The position numbers were made by a program, and so were the translations under genes. DNA of 64,000 nt from Megalobrama amblycephala (lineage: Eukaryota; Chordata; Actinopteri; Cypriniformes; Xenocyprididae): contig NC_063061.1 of the NCBI RefSeq assembly GCF_018812025.1, positions 3,200,001 to 3,264,000 of the forward strand, in the 5' to 3' direction. The notes below the pieces were generated by a model. That model was given only the letters and a program-made list of their open reading frames with translations, was not told the DNA's origin and did not search any database. Positions 10,361-22,930 of this stretch are shown piece after piece (position 1 is the stretch's first letter; the number at the start of each line of letters is the position of its first letter).

Positions 10361-13300
10361 GACACCATAACCTGAATTTCCACACATACAGAAGCCTTTT
10401 ATAGGAGAAAGCCAAAAAAGAGAAATAAATGGCAAATCAGAAGCTAGACAGGACACTCAAATCAAAGAGTTTGCCACTGCATGTTTTTCAAACTTGAAAG
10501 TTGAGCAAATAGTGTGTTTGTCAGCTTTGTTATATGAGGGTCTGCATAGAGGACAATCCCTACTTCCTGTGACAGCAGCTGGTTTTCGGCTTGCAGAACT
10601 GGATAAAATCAAAAGAAAAGTGTGAGGCCTGTAATTACATGTCAGCTGTTCTTCTTGTTAAACAACCTGATCTTATCTGTATCAAAAGTATAACGGCATC
10701 TAGAGTTTACCATACTCACATTATAGTTTTTTGGCCATTTTTTCAATAAACAGTTATATGTTGCATATGTACTGTGTCAGGCTTGAGTCAGCAGCTATAC
10801 ATCTGGCGATAATGCCAGTCAGTGCATTTGGGTGGCAAAGTAGGAGGTCAACCGTCATGCTGTCCTCAGCGCTCCTTGCTGACATGAGAACGCCTGACCT
10901 TCATTAGTAGTGCATCATGGAGTCACTAACAGCGGGGAGCTATATTTGAGACCTGAATCAGCAATGCTGGCCCAAGCAAAGCACAGTGGATCAGCATTAT
11001 CCATCCCAAGGAGGCCTTTGTTGACAAGCTATCGGCTAAAATAAGCTCCAGCCGGGAGGAGGCACACATTTCCATCAGCAGCCCACTTCCTGTGAGACAG
11101 CAATTTTCTGAATGATGAAGGAAAAGCTTGCACACATCCCCGGACATTACTCTCGTTATTTATTTGTTTTATGAATATATGTTTTATAAAACAAATTAAT
11201 GATTAATGGGAAGGAGGGCTTTGAGTGTCAGTCCCAATGAAGTGCTAACATCCATTAATACCCACATCCTTAGGTATTTGTTACCTTTTTCTTAGTGTTA
11301 TGACCAGAAATCCCTGATATTTTCAGAGTTTTAGCTGCTTTACTGCAGTTTCCATTTTGCTAATTAGCCCTATTGTCTGCTTATCAATCAGATTAGCACT
11401 GGGGGATCTAGGTGGAGGGTGCTGAGTAGAGCAAGTTTACCCAGGAGGAAGTGCAGGGCTTTGATCTCAGCTAATGAGCTGCCAATACTGCCCTCAAGGG
11501 CTACTTCCTGGGGCCAGCTGGAAGCCTGCAAGTTAGGCCACCTGAAACAACACGTACTCTTTCCCTTTCCAAGTGCCCTCACCCCACCTGCCCTTCCCCC
11601 CCATTTTTCTTCAATGGTAACCCTTCCCCCAAATTGAACTCTGTGATAATTGGAGATAGAGGTGGGCTACAGTCACCCAAGGTTCTATTGTCCCCAGTGT
11701 ATTCATGAACTCTCTAGCTAGACTAGTGGCCTGATGTTCTTGGTGACATTTAGCTATATTTAAATCAACTTTTGCATTTGTTGAATGATGGATGCGACAT
11801 TCTGTTTGTTCTGTCACTCAAGTTTGAAACATTCATAATGAGTACTTTGAATTATGAAATCTTCAGACAGATTACTTCACAATTTCAAAACCAGACATCT
11901 CCATTCCATGGAATGTCCAAACAGGAGTGCGTGATTCACTCCAGAACGCTTAATCCTCACCGCTTCCAGTAAACCTCTCACTGCTGGGTATCCTCTCACT
12001 CCTTTGTGACCGTGGGAGAGGGTTGAAACAGAAAGCTCAGCCAATCCTCAGAAGCTCTGTTTCACATCCATTCTCTTTCCTGATCCAGCTCAGGTACCTG
12101 CAGTCCTGGGAAAGAAGCGACTGGCCATGTCTTTCCCCACTGGACATTGAGCCATGCTGAGGTTGATGGCGAGCACACAGCAGCCCCTTTCATGGGCGTG
12201 GGGACAGGGCAACACGGGACACTTCCTGGGCTGAATGGCGCCCCGACACTCGACACCTGGGACAGCGGCGCTCCGACGCTGGCCGGGTGCCAACCTCAAC
12301 GAGGCACCTTTGTGCTCCTGGTCTCAGTAACCTATCCGGAAAGATCTCTCAGTGCTGGTTCCCATGCATCACTCCACTCTACTTCACACTGCCTTTGTGC
12401 CCAACTGGCTCGGGACTCTCCTCGCTTCCTTTCGCCTCGATCCAGGCTATAATTGCACGGTCCCAGTGAAAAGCAAGTATGAACTTGAAAGGAGGGGTCT
12501 AACTCTTGCTTTGCAGTAGCCTTGGGGATCGGGCCACTGAATACAGTTTCTTGTACATGTAAAACCATTCTCCAGGATTAATTTGAAGGCATTGTTCAAA
12601 CATGGCCTATCTGGTGTCCCACTGTCTTTACTGCTGCACTTTATATCTTCCTCACAATGAGGTACAAAGTGCTACATCCAAAAAAAAAAAAAAAGCAAGC
12701 ACAAGGATCTCTTGGTGTGACAATCCGCAATTGATCTTGAAGCAGGGCATTGAACATAACTAGAAAATATACTAATTTGCAAGAAATGATAACCACAGCG
12801 ATCCAGGCACATAAAAACAGGGGTGTTGAGCCTGTTGAGATGTGAAATGGCTAACCACAACAAGCCATACGATGGCAACATGTGCGGGAGACTAGGTTTG
12901 CTTGTTTTGAGGTGCTGCCTCCAAGCCTTGGGCGGCTCGGTCCAAACCCACCAACCCGTCTAGCTTGTCAGACGCACAAGTCTGTCTCCCCAGGATGGTT
13001 TAGTGCATTGTACAAAGTGACAAACCCATCAAAGCAGCCGGGCCCAAATAAAAGGTCTTTTTATGACTTTCCTTCAAAGAGCGGCTAGGAGTTCAAAGCA
13101 CACACAGTGAGCGCAAGTCGATGGAAAGTTCAGAATCATACAGAGAGGCAAAGAGATGGGGGGGTAGGGGGTGGTGAGGGCCTCAAAGGGGATTCAATAT
13201 TGCTCATGAAAGGCCTCCCCCAACCTGCCATACTCTGTGTTCTCCTAGGCAGTAAATCTTCGACATTAGGTTATCATTCTCCTGTACACACCACCTTGCC

Positions 13301-15044
13301 GCTGCACTAAATATATTTCAATTTCATAAACATATGACGTATTCACGGTATCTTCAGCAGCATATGGCGTGTCTTTTGAAGGCGAAGCAGTCAGTGGCTG
13401 TACAGTTTAGCCTGCGCGGCACAGATAAGAATGCAGCTCAGAGTTGGGGAAAATGATTTTGCTTCCTGCCCTCAATTTGCGCCTCCCTTTTCAGAAACAG
13501 AGAGAGCTCTTTAATTAAAAATGGATGTCACTTATAATAAAAAGTGTAATAAAAATCTTTATTTATGTGCATACAGTTGTATGCTTAACATCAAATGCAT
13601 CTTTGATGCCAAGGCATGTTAAGCCCCAATTCGGTCTCAATTTACAGCGTAATGTGAGCTTTCAATAAATACACAGCTTTGATGCAGCACTGCATCTTCT
13701 GTTGCATTCTGAATGCAGTTCCTGAGTTTGCCTTTTCATAGTTTCATTGGAATGAAGTGAATCAGCCCAGATTTCTTTGCTATCATGCAGTGGTGAGGAA
13801 TGATGTCTCATCAAGAGAACCATGTGTCCAGTTTGTCAACGTGCCTTCTACAGTCATTGGATTTATTTTTGATGAGTCATGTTGAATCAATGTAGAGCTC
13901 GTCAGTGTGACTTGCAGACAACAAGTACTTTACAAGCGGAAACCCTAGAACTGGGGCAAACTTACGATGACCCAAATCTGAGTATATCTGATGCTCATGG
14001 GTGAGTCCATTGTTCTGCTATGTGTGCCACTATTTATAGTGTGGAACATGTTAGCATGCTGGTGGGACTGAAAAAGCCACCTTGGAAAGCTTTTTCATTT
14101 GATGAATTTCACAAATAAGAGTTTAGAACAATCTCCCTCAACCAAGTCTGGGTAACTCTCCAAACAAACATTAACAGTGAAGCAAAGTATCAAGTCCAAT
14201 CAAATGCAAACTATGAGCATGTGTGTGCGGCCTCACTAATTACAAAGCAGCCTGAGTTTACGTTGGCTGAGCGACAGCGAGCGCTGCGGGCTGATCCACT
14301 ATCCAGCTGACAGATTGGCCATCCTGAAGTTTGGCTTCAGCGAGTGTCATTCCATTCGATCTGTGCCGATACCATATCAAGTCACCCGTGCCATTGTATA
14401 AATAAAGGTATGATTTCCGCTCGAAGATATATAATGCAGGTATCTCCTTACCAAGCCCTCCCTTCCCACTGGCTTTGTGCCTCCGCAGTGCTCCTGAAAT
14501 CCCCCAGCCCTTTTAATCCCCACAGCAACAAGGGTCTGTTTCTCTGCTTTATACTGAAGTAGGCCTCTGAGGCCTGCTGTATGCCTTGGCCTGTTGGCTA
14601 GATGCCTCCTGTTTACAATTTCCCTATTCCTGTTTTTAATGTTGCTCCGAGAGCAGCCACAAAGGGCCAGTTTTGTCCAGCATGAACAAGGGAGCCATTA
14701 GAACAGAGATGGAGGAAGGAAGGAAAGGAGATTTGGGAGGGTTGGCTTTGGGGGGAATCAGGTGCCCCAGGGGGGATTAGTTATCCCAGCTGCTCCCTTT
14801 GGGGTAAGAAAATGGAAGGCATTTTTATTTCAGAAGAAATCAGAGTGAGGGACAGCTAGGATGTATTGAGGAAATTCCAAAATGAATGATATGTCCTGGT
14901 GACATGAATGAGAAGCTTATTCATAGAAATGAGTAATCTGGAAAAGTTTGCATGTACATGTGCCCTCAGAGGTGTCATAAGATGATAATGCTAGATAAGA
15001 TGACATAAGATGATAATGCTAGATTTTTGAAAACACTTTGCTCA
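10361..15044. other. Long unique stretch between spry4 and fgf1, no gene seen
   Basis: About 4.7 kb with few recognisable repeats and no supported coding region. The reading frames of 60-101 codons at 11.4-13.3 kb lack domains and splice context. The low repeat content compared with the rest of the window, and stretches such as 13500-13760 with balanced homeobox-like AT words, fit a region holding conserved regulatory elements. That is inference; no conservation can be read from one genome. Confidence 0.4.
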
Positions 15045-15051
15045 TAGACAC

Positions 15052-15865
15052 TAGGGGTGTAACGGTACATGTATTCCTCCCGGACGGTACGGTACGGACG
15101 TCACGGTTCGGTTCATGCAGTTAGATGATGAATATAGTCAGTCACAGGCGATCCAAACTCGAATCCAGAAGGGGGCGTGCACGGCAATGCATTGTAGTCT
15201 AACCTCGTTTAACCAGCATTAACCACCAATAATCACAATAAGCTCTGAGTTTTGCTACTTTCGATAAGAAGCAAAGTGTCATATTTTAAATTCTGTCGAT
15301 TTTATCATGAAATCTTAACAATAAATGCCATTTTGACTCTTTTTGATTTGTCCTAACAGACGCAGTATAGGCACCTCAGTTCAAACAGCAGAGCGGAGCG
15401 CGCGTGAACGCGATCATCTCTTCCTCTTCACTACTAGTTACAGAATAAACATGAATGAACACCTGAAGGTATGTTGAAAGATACAGTACAGCTTACTGAA
15501 ATGTCAATGAAACTGCTTGTAAACAATGTCACATAGTATTACATTTAGGCCATTCAGTATCCACAGTTTGTTAATTCGCTAGAGAAATGAATTCTTTTGC
15601 TAAATATATGCAATAAATTAGCCTATATAATGATTATATTTTACTTAACCTATTAGTGATGTCTAATTTTTTAATGTATGTTTCAATAAATCCATCATGA
15701 AAAGAAGATATGACAGCCACTGTGTATATAATTCAATAACGAATTGGAGAAACATAATTTTGTAATTAGATATAGAATTTAATGCAAAAATGTGAACCCG
15801 TACCGAACCATGACTTAAAACTAAGGTACATACCGAACCGTCATTTTTGTGTACCATTACATCCC
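15052..15865. mobile_element. hAT-like element, non-autonomous or remnant
   Basis: The inverted ends are TAGGGGTGTAACGGTAC on the left and GTACCATTACATCCC on the right, each followed inward by diverged copies of an ACGGTTCGGT-type subterminal motif. TAGACAC is present on both sides (15045-15051 and 15866-15872) as a probable target duplication. The GGGGTGTAACGGTAC end is typical of a hAT group common in fish. A short segment near 15440-15470 (ATGAATGAACACCTGAAG followed by GTATG) resembles a leftover first exon and donor. No transposase domain remains. Confidence 0.65.
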
Positions 15866-15920
15866 TAGACACCAAACTGAGATTTAATTGCAGTATTAGT
15901 TGTAGTACACTACTTAATAC

Positions 15921-15921
<1 letters not shown>

Positions 15922-15978
<57 letters not shown>
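15922..15978 (+). repeat. (CTAT)n microsatellite
   Basis: About fourteen uninterrupted CTAT units, directly after the hAT-like element. Confidence 0.97.
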
Positions 15979-15989
15979 AGTTCTGACTA

Positions 15990-17500
15990 TGGAAGTATAG
16001 ACCTATCGCTTTTCTCTGGTCCTATCTATGGAATAATTCTCCAGGGTAACCCTGGACTGGCCAGCCCTCATAGTGGAAAAGCACCATGAGTTTTTCTTTT
16101 CTCCATATGGCAGCCATTTGTCTTAAAGAGCTCTGTCAAACATAAATAATATGTTATGAAAAAAGGGGCAGAAAGCATTACTTCCTCTGGGATAGGATCT
16201 CTGGAGGCCTGGTGTCCTTCACATCCTTGTCCTTCACAGAGACAAAGAGCAAGAAAAGAGAGAAAGAAAGACTAGTATAGACTGCCTGCAAGTAAGTGCA
16301 CACATACAAGTCTGGAGAACGCATGTAACCCTTAATCAAAACAGGCCCTGAAAACTCAGCCCATCTGTTTGTTTGCAGTGCATACTGGACTCGAACTATC
16401 AGGAAATGACAGCGATGGAAAAAAAATCTGCTGAAATATCACACAACTCAATAGTTCAGTCTACAAGACACCAGACATCTGCAGATTTGACTCATTTAAA
16501 ATGGAACTTAAAATGAAAGTTGAATCCCGGAGTTACAAAATATATTATTTGGTCAAATGCTGCTGTTTTCAACAATATAGCTCAATGCAAAGTTTTGAAC
16601 TACTTCCTGAACACTGGACATCTCAGCACTGATACAGGTGAAAAGAAATTGTGAAAATACCCTGACAAAATTAATCCTTTAACTCTATATCAGTTTCTCC
16701 CTTTCCTTCTGTTTCTTCACCAGCCCGGGCTCAAGCTTTCCGTGAGTGCCGAAGGGATCATGATTAACATTCGTTCAATTCGCTGAGGGACACGCATTCT
16801 AAGCCCTTCCTTCCTGCTGCAAGTGGAATTCTCATTAAGTCATAACTACTTTTCAAGAGCAGCATTCCTGCTTAGGAGTCCCTCCAAGATTCCAGCACAA
16901 TGATTTTCTTAGCTGCAAATTAATTGCTGAAGAAGACAAAGAGAGAGGGTCATTTTTCTTAGATCTGACACAAGGTAATTTATTAAAATAAAGAGCAAGT
17001 TTGACTGTCACGCATTGACGGATGAGGTCTTGTCAGGAAGTAAAATCACTCCGTATTCAGACATGCACTGTGTTTAAACTTCTGATATGTGATATCCATC
17101 ATTTGTTAAAGTCAACATGAAGTCAAAATTGAACTTATTTACCTTCTTAATGCATGTTCCTGTCCTACATTATTCCAATTTTTTTCAAGTTTGTCTTCAT
17201 TATTTTTTCAAAAAATATAATTAATTTCTCCACCTCTAAAATGACTTCTCAGCTGATGTCACAAATCACTAGGACTGTTCAGCTCTTTACTTTTCATGAT
17301 CCAACCAATTCCTGATGGATAAAATCAAGCCCCACCCTACATTTTGATTATATGGTTTCACTTGGAAATAAATCAGATTACGGAAGTAAAATTAGTTACA
17401 AAGAGGCTTAATTTCACATTGACTGGAAATTCTAATTCTAACCAGGGACAGGCCGGATGTTCCATAAACATGAACAACAGCACTGATGGAGTCGTATACA
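15990..17500. other. Non-genic sequence
   Basis: No supported coding region, RNA gene or clear transposon boundary. Confidence 0.4.
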
Positions 17501-17502
17501 TA

Positions 17503-17708
17503 TACACTGTAAAAAAAGAATTGTTGGTTTAACTTATTTTTGAGTTCATTGAAATTAAAATTTTGAGTTAATACAATGAAGGCGATTGGTTTAATCAACA
17601 GAAACTCAAAATATTATGTTATCTGAACCACATTTATTATTGAAGTTGATTTGACAAAATAAAAAATGTTATGATAACAAATCATGAAAATTATTTTTTT
17701 ACAGTGTA
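17503..17708. mobile_element. TACACTGTAAA-type MITE, short copy A
   Basis: It starts TACACTGTAAAAAAA and ends TTTTTTTACAGTGTA. The interior is about 85-90 percent identical by eye to 24269-24466, sharing GCGATTGGTTTAATCAACAG and ATTATGTTATCTGAA. It is a non-coding, 206-bp DNA transposon fossil. Confidence 0.75.
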
Positions 17709-18250
17709 AATGCTACATTTTACACTTTCAATGGCCTGGGGAAAGTGTGCTTGATTTCAATGACTGTTTAGAGGAAAGGATTACCTGCATAAAACAGAGA
17801 AAATAACCGATGGAGCCGCCCGTTCCTGGATTTTCTTTTGTTTGGCACTAAAGGGCTGGGCACAGGCCTTCTCGCTCTTACCTGCATGGCTCTGACTAGG
17901 GTAACTGAAATTGGGTGCCCCCCTATACTTGACTCATTTAGTAATTTGTCTGGCTCTTTTCCTTCTTCCCTACGGCTTGTAAAATGATCCAGCAACTTAA
18001 TTTCCCCCTTCCCAAAAAGATGGATGCTAATCCTGTAGGAGAATGAGGGCTGTAGGCACTTAAAACCTAAAGACTGAAGGCAATCTCTTCATGTAAGAGG
18101 GCCTCTCACAAACACACATGCATGTGAAATCGCATGGCACATATAAGATTCCTGTGTCTTTACAGTTTACATAACATTTTCCTTACAAAAAGTATTGTGA
18201 TACAGTGATGGTACCATGGTATGGAATGCTTACCATGTTTATATACCATG
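17709..18250. other. Non-genic sequence
   Basis: Unique sequence with no supported feature. Confidence 0.4.
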
Positions 18251-18257
18251 GCATTTA

Positions 18258-18420
18258 GTCAAGTCAAGTCACCTTTATTTATACAATCCTAATTGTTTCA
18301 AAGCAGCTTTACAGTGATAACAGGGAAATGATTCAATGATGCAAATTCAGCTGAAGTCAGTTTAGTGTTGATTTAGTTCCGCTGTAACGATCATCAGTTA
18401 TTAAATTAGTTAATTTCATC
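18258..18420 (+). repeat. Fragment of a common fish interspersed repeat
   Basis: AGTCAAGTCACCTTTATTTA followed by CAAAGCAGCTTTACAGTGAT is a very common cyprinid repeat tail. Only this fragment is present and its class (SINE or LINE tail) is uncertain. Confidence 0.45.
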
Positions 18421-18893
18421 TACACTGTAAACACTAACACTCAAAATAATTAATTGTTTGAGTAGAGCAAACTCAAATTAAACAAATTAGTTAAATCAAA
18501 TGAACTTTTTTGAGTATTTAGAACTTTTCTTTTTCTTTTGAGTTCACAAAACTGACACATTTTAAGTAATTTTATTTGTTTCATTGTTTTGAGTTTTATG
18601 AACTTGTTTCTTTTAATTTAGACAAACTTAAATTTGCCTGAAATTTCGCTGAGATTTCTATTTCCCAGCATCGCGAACCTTTCTCGATCCCGTTAAGATT
18701 ACATGATAATTTTAAGTTTAATGTATGAATTAACTTCAAAAACTTCAAGTTAAGTGCAATTAAAATGTATGAGTACAAAATTGAAATCTGATAGTTCTGC
18801 TTACTTAAACTTTGAATTTATTAACTAAAAATAAAATGATGTAACTGATTATCTTAATTTTGAATTATGACAATTTATTCGGGTTTACAGTGT
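18421..18893. mobile_element. TACACTGTAAAC-type MITE
   Basis: The left end TACACTGTAAACACT and right end GGGTTTACAGTGT are inverted. The interior matches 9642-10360. It is non-coding. Confidence 0.7.
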
Positions 18894-19986
18894 TTAAAGC
18901 AGTTCAACATGCTACTCCAAATACTTCAAGGGATAATTAAATAAAATAAAAATTATATCATCATTTATGTCAACATAACATTTCAAACATTCTTAAAGAT
19001 ATATTCTTCGGTGTTCTGCAGAAGAAAGAAAGTCATTAAGGTTTAGAACACATGAGGGTGAGTAAATGATAACAATTTTCATTTTTGGCTGAACTGTCCA
19101 TTTAAAATGAAACCCAAGGTATCACCATGAAACCATCATTTTAGTCGTTTTATCACCCTAATGCAATATTGATAATGTTAAAATACAAATTGAAATGCAA
19201 AGAAATTGTCAACAAAGGAAAAATACCCACGACCCATGGGTTATCTTGGAGACAAATTTCATAGAAACCATGTGATGGTGATAGATGCATTGTTTGTCAT
19301 TGTCATAATTTTTTGCCTGAAATGTTTGATGTCAGCAGATGGAGTAGCAGTTTTATGCCACTCATAGCCATGGTGCATGCTGGCCTCGGCTTTGCTGATG
19401 TGAAGTGGTGCCGGGGACCGGAGGCACACTTCTAGACTTGTGGATGAGGCAGAAAATGCATTATGGTCTGTTATGGTTGGCTGATCGCTCCCATTCAAAC
19501 AGTGAGCTGCTCACAAAAGGGCCAGGGCCGAGTTCAAATAATGGATGAACTCCCACCCCCCCTCTCCATCCTGACCAGCCCATTTAGATGATCATGAGGC
19601 ACTTTTGGTGGCAGGGCAGAATCTGTGCCCCCTATCCTGGTCTTGTTGTTGCACACTGGTGATGAACAGCAGGCCTATTGGTTGGACTTCCTGTGTTTCA
19701 AAGAGGGTGTTGCTGACCATCAGGAAGTGAAGCCTGAATGGCGGAACATGGATGCAGGCTTGCTCATTCAGATGGAGAGGAGCCCTTGGGGAGGGGGAAG
19801 TTGGGGATTTAGTTCAAAGCATCCACAGACAACTTTTCAGAGAGTTTAGAAGTCATGGTATGCATTTACCAGTCAAGCAATTCTCAGCAAGTGTGTCCCT
19901 TGCAGCCAAAACTAGCTGACAAGGTCATGTTAATATGACTACAGACACTTGACATTTTTTGAAAATTCTACGGAAGTCCTTTGGGA
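18894..19986. other. Mostly unique sequence with one short repeat fragment
   Basis: At about 19025-19100 there is a diverged end of the AAAGGGATAGTTCACCC family (GAGGGTGAGTAAATGAT and later GGCTGAACTGTCC). The remainder shows no supported gene. Confidence 0.4.
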
Positions 19987-20045
19987 CTTGTTTACACCTG
20001 GTATTAAATGCATTTTGGTCGATCAAATCATATTGGAGTTATATT
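19987..20045. repeat. Truncated end of the GTTTACACCTGGTATTAA family
   Basis: TTGTTTACACCTGGTATTAA followed by ATGCATTTTGG matches the termini of the element at 50375-50964. Only one end is present, immediately beside the element starting near 20050. Confidence 0.5.
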
Positions 20046-20051
20046 AAAAAA

Positions 20052-21109
20052 ATATCCTGGCTCTTCCCGGTTTTATAATGGGAGTGAATAGTAACTGAGA
20101 TTTTGATTTTGAAGCCCAAAAAAAGCATATCAATCCATTATAAAAGTAATCCATATGACTCCATGTCGTAGGATGTAGGAGTAGTGTACGCTTATGTGAG
20201 AGTAGATGCCTCTGGCAGTTCAAACAGTTATAGACTTCTAATTCATGACCAGTGTTTTGTTTTGCTCTATCCTCTGCATTTCCGTGTTCGTCAATACGTC
20301 ATGCGTCGGGTCAAAGTTCACTCTTCTGCAGGAACTTGACTTGCGTACAGAAGCCAGTGATTCTTTTTTATAAAGTTATGATTATGTATATTTTTCATAC
20401 AAAAACGCATAGCTTCGCTTCAGAAAGCCTTTATTAACCCCCTGGAGCCATATTGATTACTTTTATGATGGAAGGATTCACTTTTTTAAGCTTCGAAATC
20501 TCAGTTACTATTCACTCCCATTCAACATGTCCTCCAACCAATACGCCCATATAGGTCGTTTGTCACTTCCCTGAAATATGACCCATAAGAGTGTTTGCTA
20601 AAATTACGCCCCTATCAACAACAGGACAGTTTCATTTTAATGCATTGTACCCTTTTATCTGCGTCTTATTTCGGGTTTTGCGTAACTTAATTGGCAGAGC
20701 ATTGCAATAACAATATGCAATCATGTGATCACACGATTGTGGGTTCGATCCCAGGGAATGCATGTGCTCATAAAGTGTATATGCACTATAAATCACTAAG
20801 GGTAGGTTTAGGGGTGGGGTGGGTGTAGTCGTTAATAAAAAAGTGAGTTTTGCTAAATGGAAATAGGAGAAATGGTGTAAAAAGTCTACACATTGCATTT
20901 AAATGAACATACATTTTGATTGGTAATGACAGTCATACGTCATTTCATGACGACAGACATAACAAGACATATTTTTACGGTACCTAGAGGGCGCATGACT
21001 TTAAAACGTAAATATAGGTCGTAATAAAGTGCTTGAAAAATGACCTATAGGGTCATTTTTTTTGGAGGACAGTCTCCTCCCATTATAAAGCTTGGAAGAG
21101 CCAGGATAT
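20052..21109. mobile_element. Foldback-type DNA element carrying a SINE remnant
   Basis: The ends are inverted: ATATCCTGGCTCTTCC with TATAATGGGAG on the left, and CTCCCATTATA with GGAAGAGCCAGGATAT on the right. A second internal inverted pair (GAGTGAATAGTAACTGAGAT near 20085 and ATCTCAGTTACTATTCACTC near 20500) makes the left half palindromic. This suggests one element inside another or a partial duplication of an end. No coding region is supported. A direct TAATG microsatellite follows at 21114-21140. Confidence 0.6.
20678..20800 (+). repeat. tRNA-derived SINE remnant
   Basis: An A-box-like word (CTTAATTGGCAGAGC, 20685-20700) is followed about 40 bases on by a good B-box, GGGTTCGATCC (20741-20751). 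This is the internal RNA polymerase III promoter layout of tRNA-derived SINEs common in cyprinids. The 3' tail is degenerate and no intact tRNA cloverleaf can be drawn, so it is not called a tRNA gene. Confidence 0.6.
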
Positions 21110-21139
21110 TTTTATCCTGTAATGTAATGTAATGTAATG

Positions 21140-21535
21140 TAAGTCTCTGGTGTCTCCAGAATGTGTCTGTGAAGTTTCAGCTCAAAATCCCCCACAGATC
21201 ATTTATTATAGCTTGTCAAATTTGCCCCTATTTGGGTGTGAGCAAAAACACGCAGCCAAAATGAGGATTGTCAGTAACGGTGTTCAGCCTTACATTGATC
21301 AAACCGGAGTCGACACTGATGGAGAGACTCAGGAAGAAGTTACAACTTTTAGAATGAAACTGGACATTTCTGAACGGTTAGTGGATAAATTTATGTAGTT
21401 GCTGTGGAGTTGATTCAACTCATCCACTAGCATGTGCCGTCATGTTAATCTTACCACCACGCAAACCCCCGATTTCTTCTGAGGGGTGAGTAAATTATGG
21501 GATAATTTTCATTTTTGGTTGAACTATCCCTTTAC
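21140..21535. other. Short unique stretch with an eroded repeat end
   Basis: The last 50 bases (GGGTGAGTAAATTATGG and GGTTGAACTATCCCTTTA) are one end of the AAAGGGATAGTTCACCC family. The rest is featureless. Confidence 0.4.
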
Positions 21536-21539
21536 TGAC

Positions 21540-21922
21540 AGACAGAAGCAGGTTTATAGGCTGCTGTCACTTTAAGACCTAACGCGTATCTGACATGCAT
21601 CCCATTAACTCAATTAGACTGTGCTTACAAGGATATTTGACGAAACAGGAATTTTGACAAAATTGTTGTCCGTTCAAGCACAAAAGAGACCTCAATGCGG
21701 CGCTGGCATGCTGTCTGAAGTGGTAGCCTATTCTGTGCGCGTGTTTCGAGTGTTTGTACACAGAGAGATTTGAGTTAATTTGTTGTGTCTTATCGCGCTT
21801 GAATGGTTTAATAGCACGTGAATAAATGATAGCGTGATCATATACTGTAGCACAGCCTGAGGATGACAGAAAAAAGGCATGCTGCATTAATTGCGATAAA
21901 TATTTTTAACTTGACAGCCCCC
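21540..21922. repeat. Interspersed repeat family R2, short copy
   Basis: It shares GGCTGCTGTCACTTTAA at its left and CATGCTGCATTAATTGC with AAATATTTTTAAC and GACAGCCC at its right with 27124-27815. It probably belongs to an old hAT-like group ending in GGGCTGTCA. It is non-coding. Confidence 0.5.
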
Positions 21923-22925
21923 TTTTTTGGTTCTGTGTTTGGTTCACCAGTTGATGTCCAATATAAAATCTGTATTCTGAAGCAAAACCAATTGAGAAAC
22001 ACTGAATGTTAGTTTGCTCATAAGTGTTCTTAACTAAGCCCAACTGTCTACTTCTCTCCTGTCCTCTGCCCTCTTCTTCTCTCCTTCTCTGATTACAGGG
22101 CACAGGCAGTGAATGAAGTTGATGTTATCTGGTTTTCCTGCTCTCTCGTCCATTCTCCTCCTGTTCTTTCCTCTCATTTACTGTAAAGCAACAGTGGCGT
22201 CTTTCAGCTCTGGGAGAATAAATGAAGTTGTAGCTCTTCCTGGCCGTGTGTTGTGGGTCCAGCCTGGAGACAGGACTCACGGCCCACCTCAAGCTCTCAA
22301 TCGAAAAACAGATAATACAGAGCTTCTGCTGGACACACTGTAATAAAGCACACATGTGTGATCCAGATCCTTGTCCTCTTTCGCAACTTCGATATTTTCC
22401 CCACAGACTTTTCAGGAGGATATCTGGTCAGTTGTTACATATGCTGTCAGATATGCTGACATGAAGGCATCAAGCCAGTTTTGTAATGGCGCAAAGTCAA
22501 AATCTGCCTTTCTGCAATGCTGGATTGCAGTATTGTGTAATCAGCCAGTGTAGGTCATGCTTAGGTGAACTATGCAATTGAGCTGGTTGTTTTCGAAAAA
22601 CACATAATTTTTAATGATTACTTATAGCTGTACAGGGGGAAGTTGTTATTGTAGCTGTGCTATTATCCAAATCTAGTGGTACTTGTGGTTTGCTTTTATT
22701 ACGTAATGAGTACATCTGAGTTGAAGTTCGACGATTTAAACTAACAGGTCAACCTAGAGTAGCTTTATCAATGTTCTGCATCATGTTATTGACTAGTACT
22801 GGTCTAGACTTTTAGGGTCAGTCTCATGAAAACATGTCCAGGTCAAATTGAGAGGAAAAAAAAAAAAGAACTTTTCCTCAAAATATATAGAAAATAAAGC
22901 CTACTTTTGGAGCATAAGGATTATA
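21923..22925. other. Non-genic sequence
   Basis: The overlapping small reading frames at 22113-22553 have no domains and no splice structure. No transposon boundary was identified. Confidence 0.4.
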
Positions 22926-22930
22926 TAGAC

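Noticed and set aside
12062..12568. Cluster of overlapping 60-101 codon frames
   Set aside because: Frames on both strands overlap, have no domains and no splice partners; the GC content is locally higher, which lengthens chance frames.
20678..20760. Possible tRNA gene
   Set aside because: A and B boxes are present but no cloverleaf or acceptor stem can be formed; it fits a tRNA-derived SINE.
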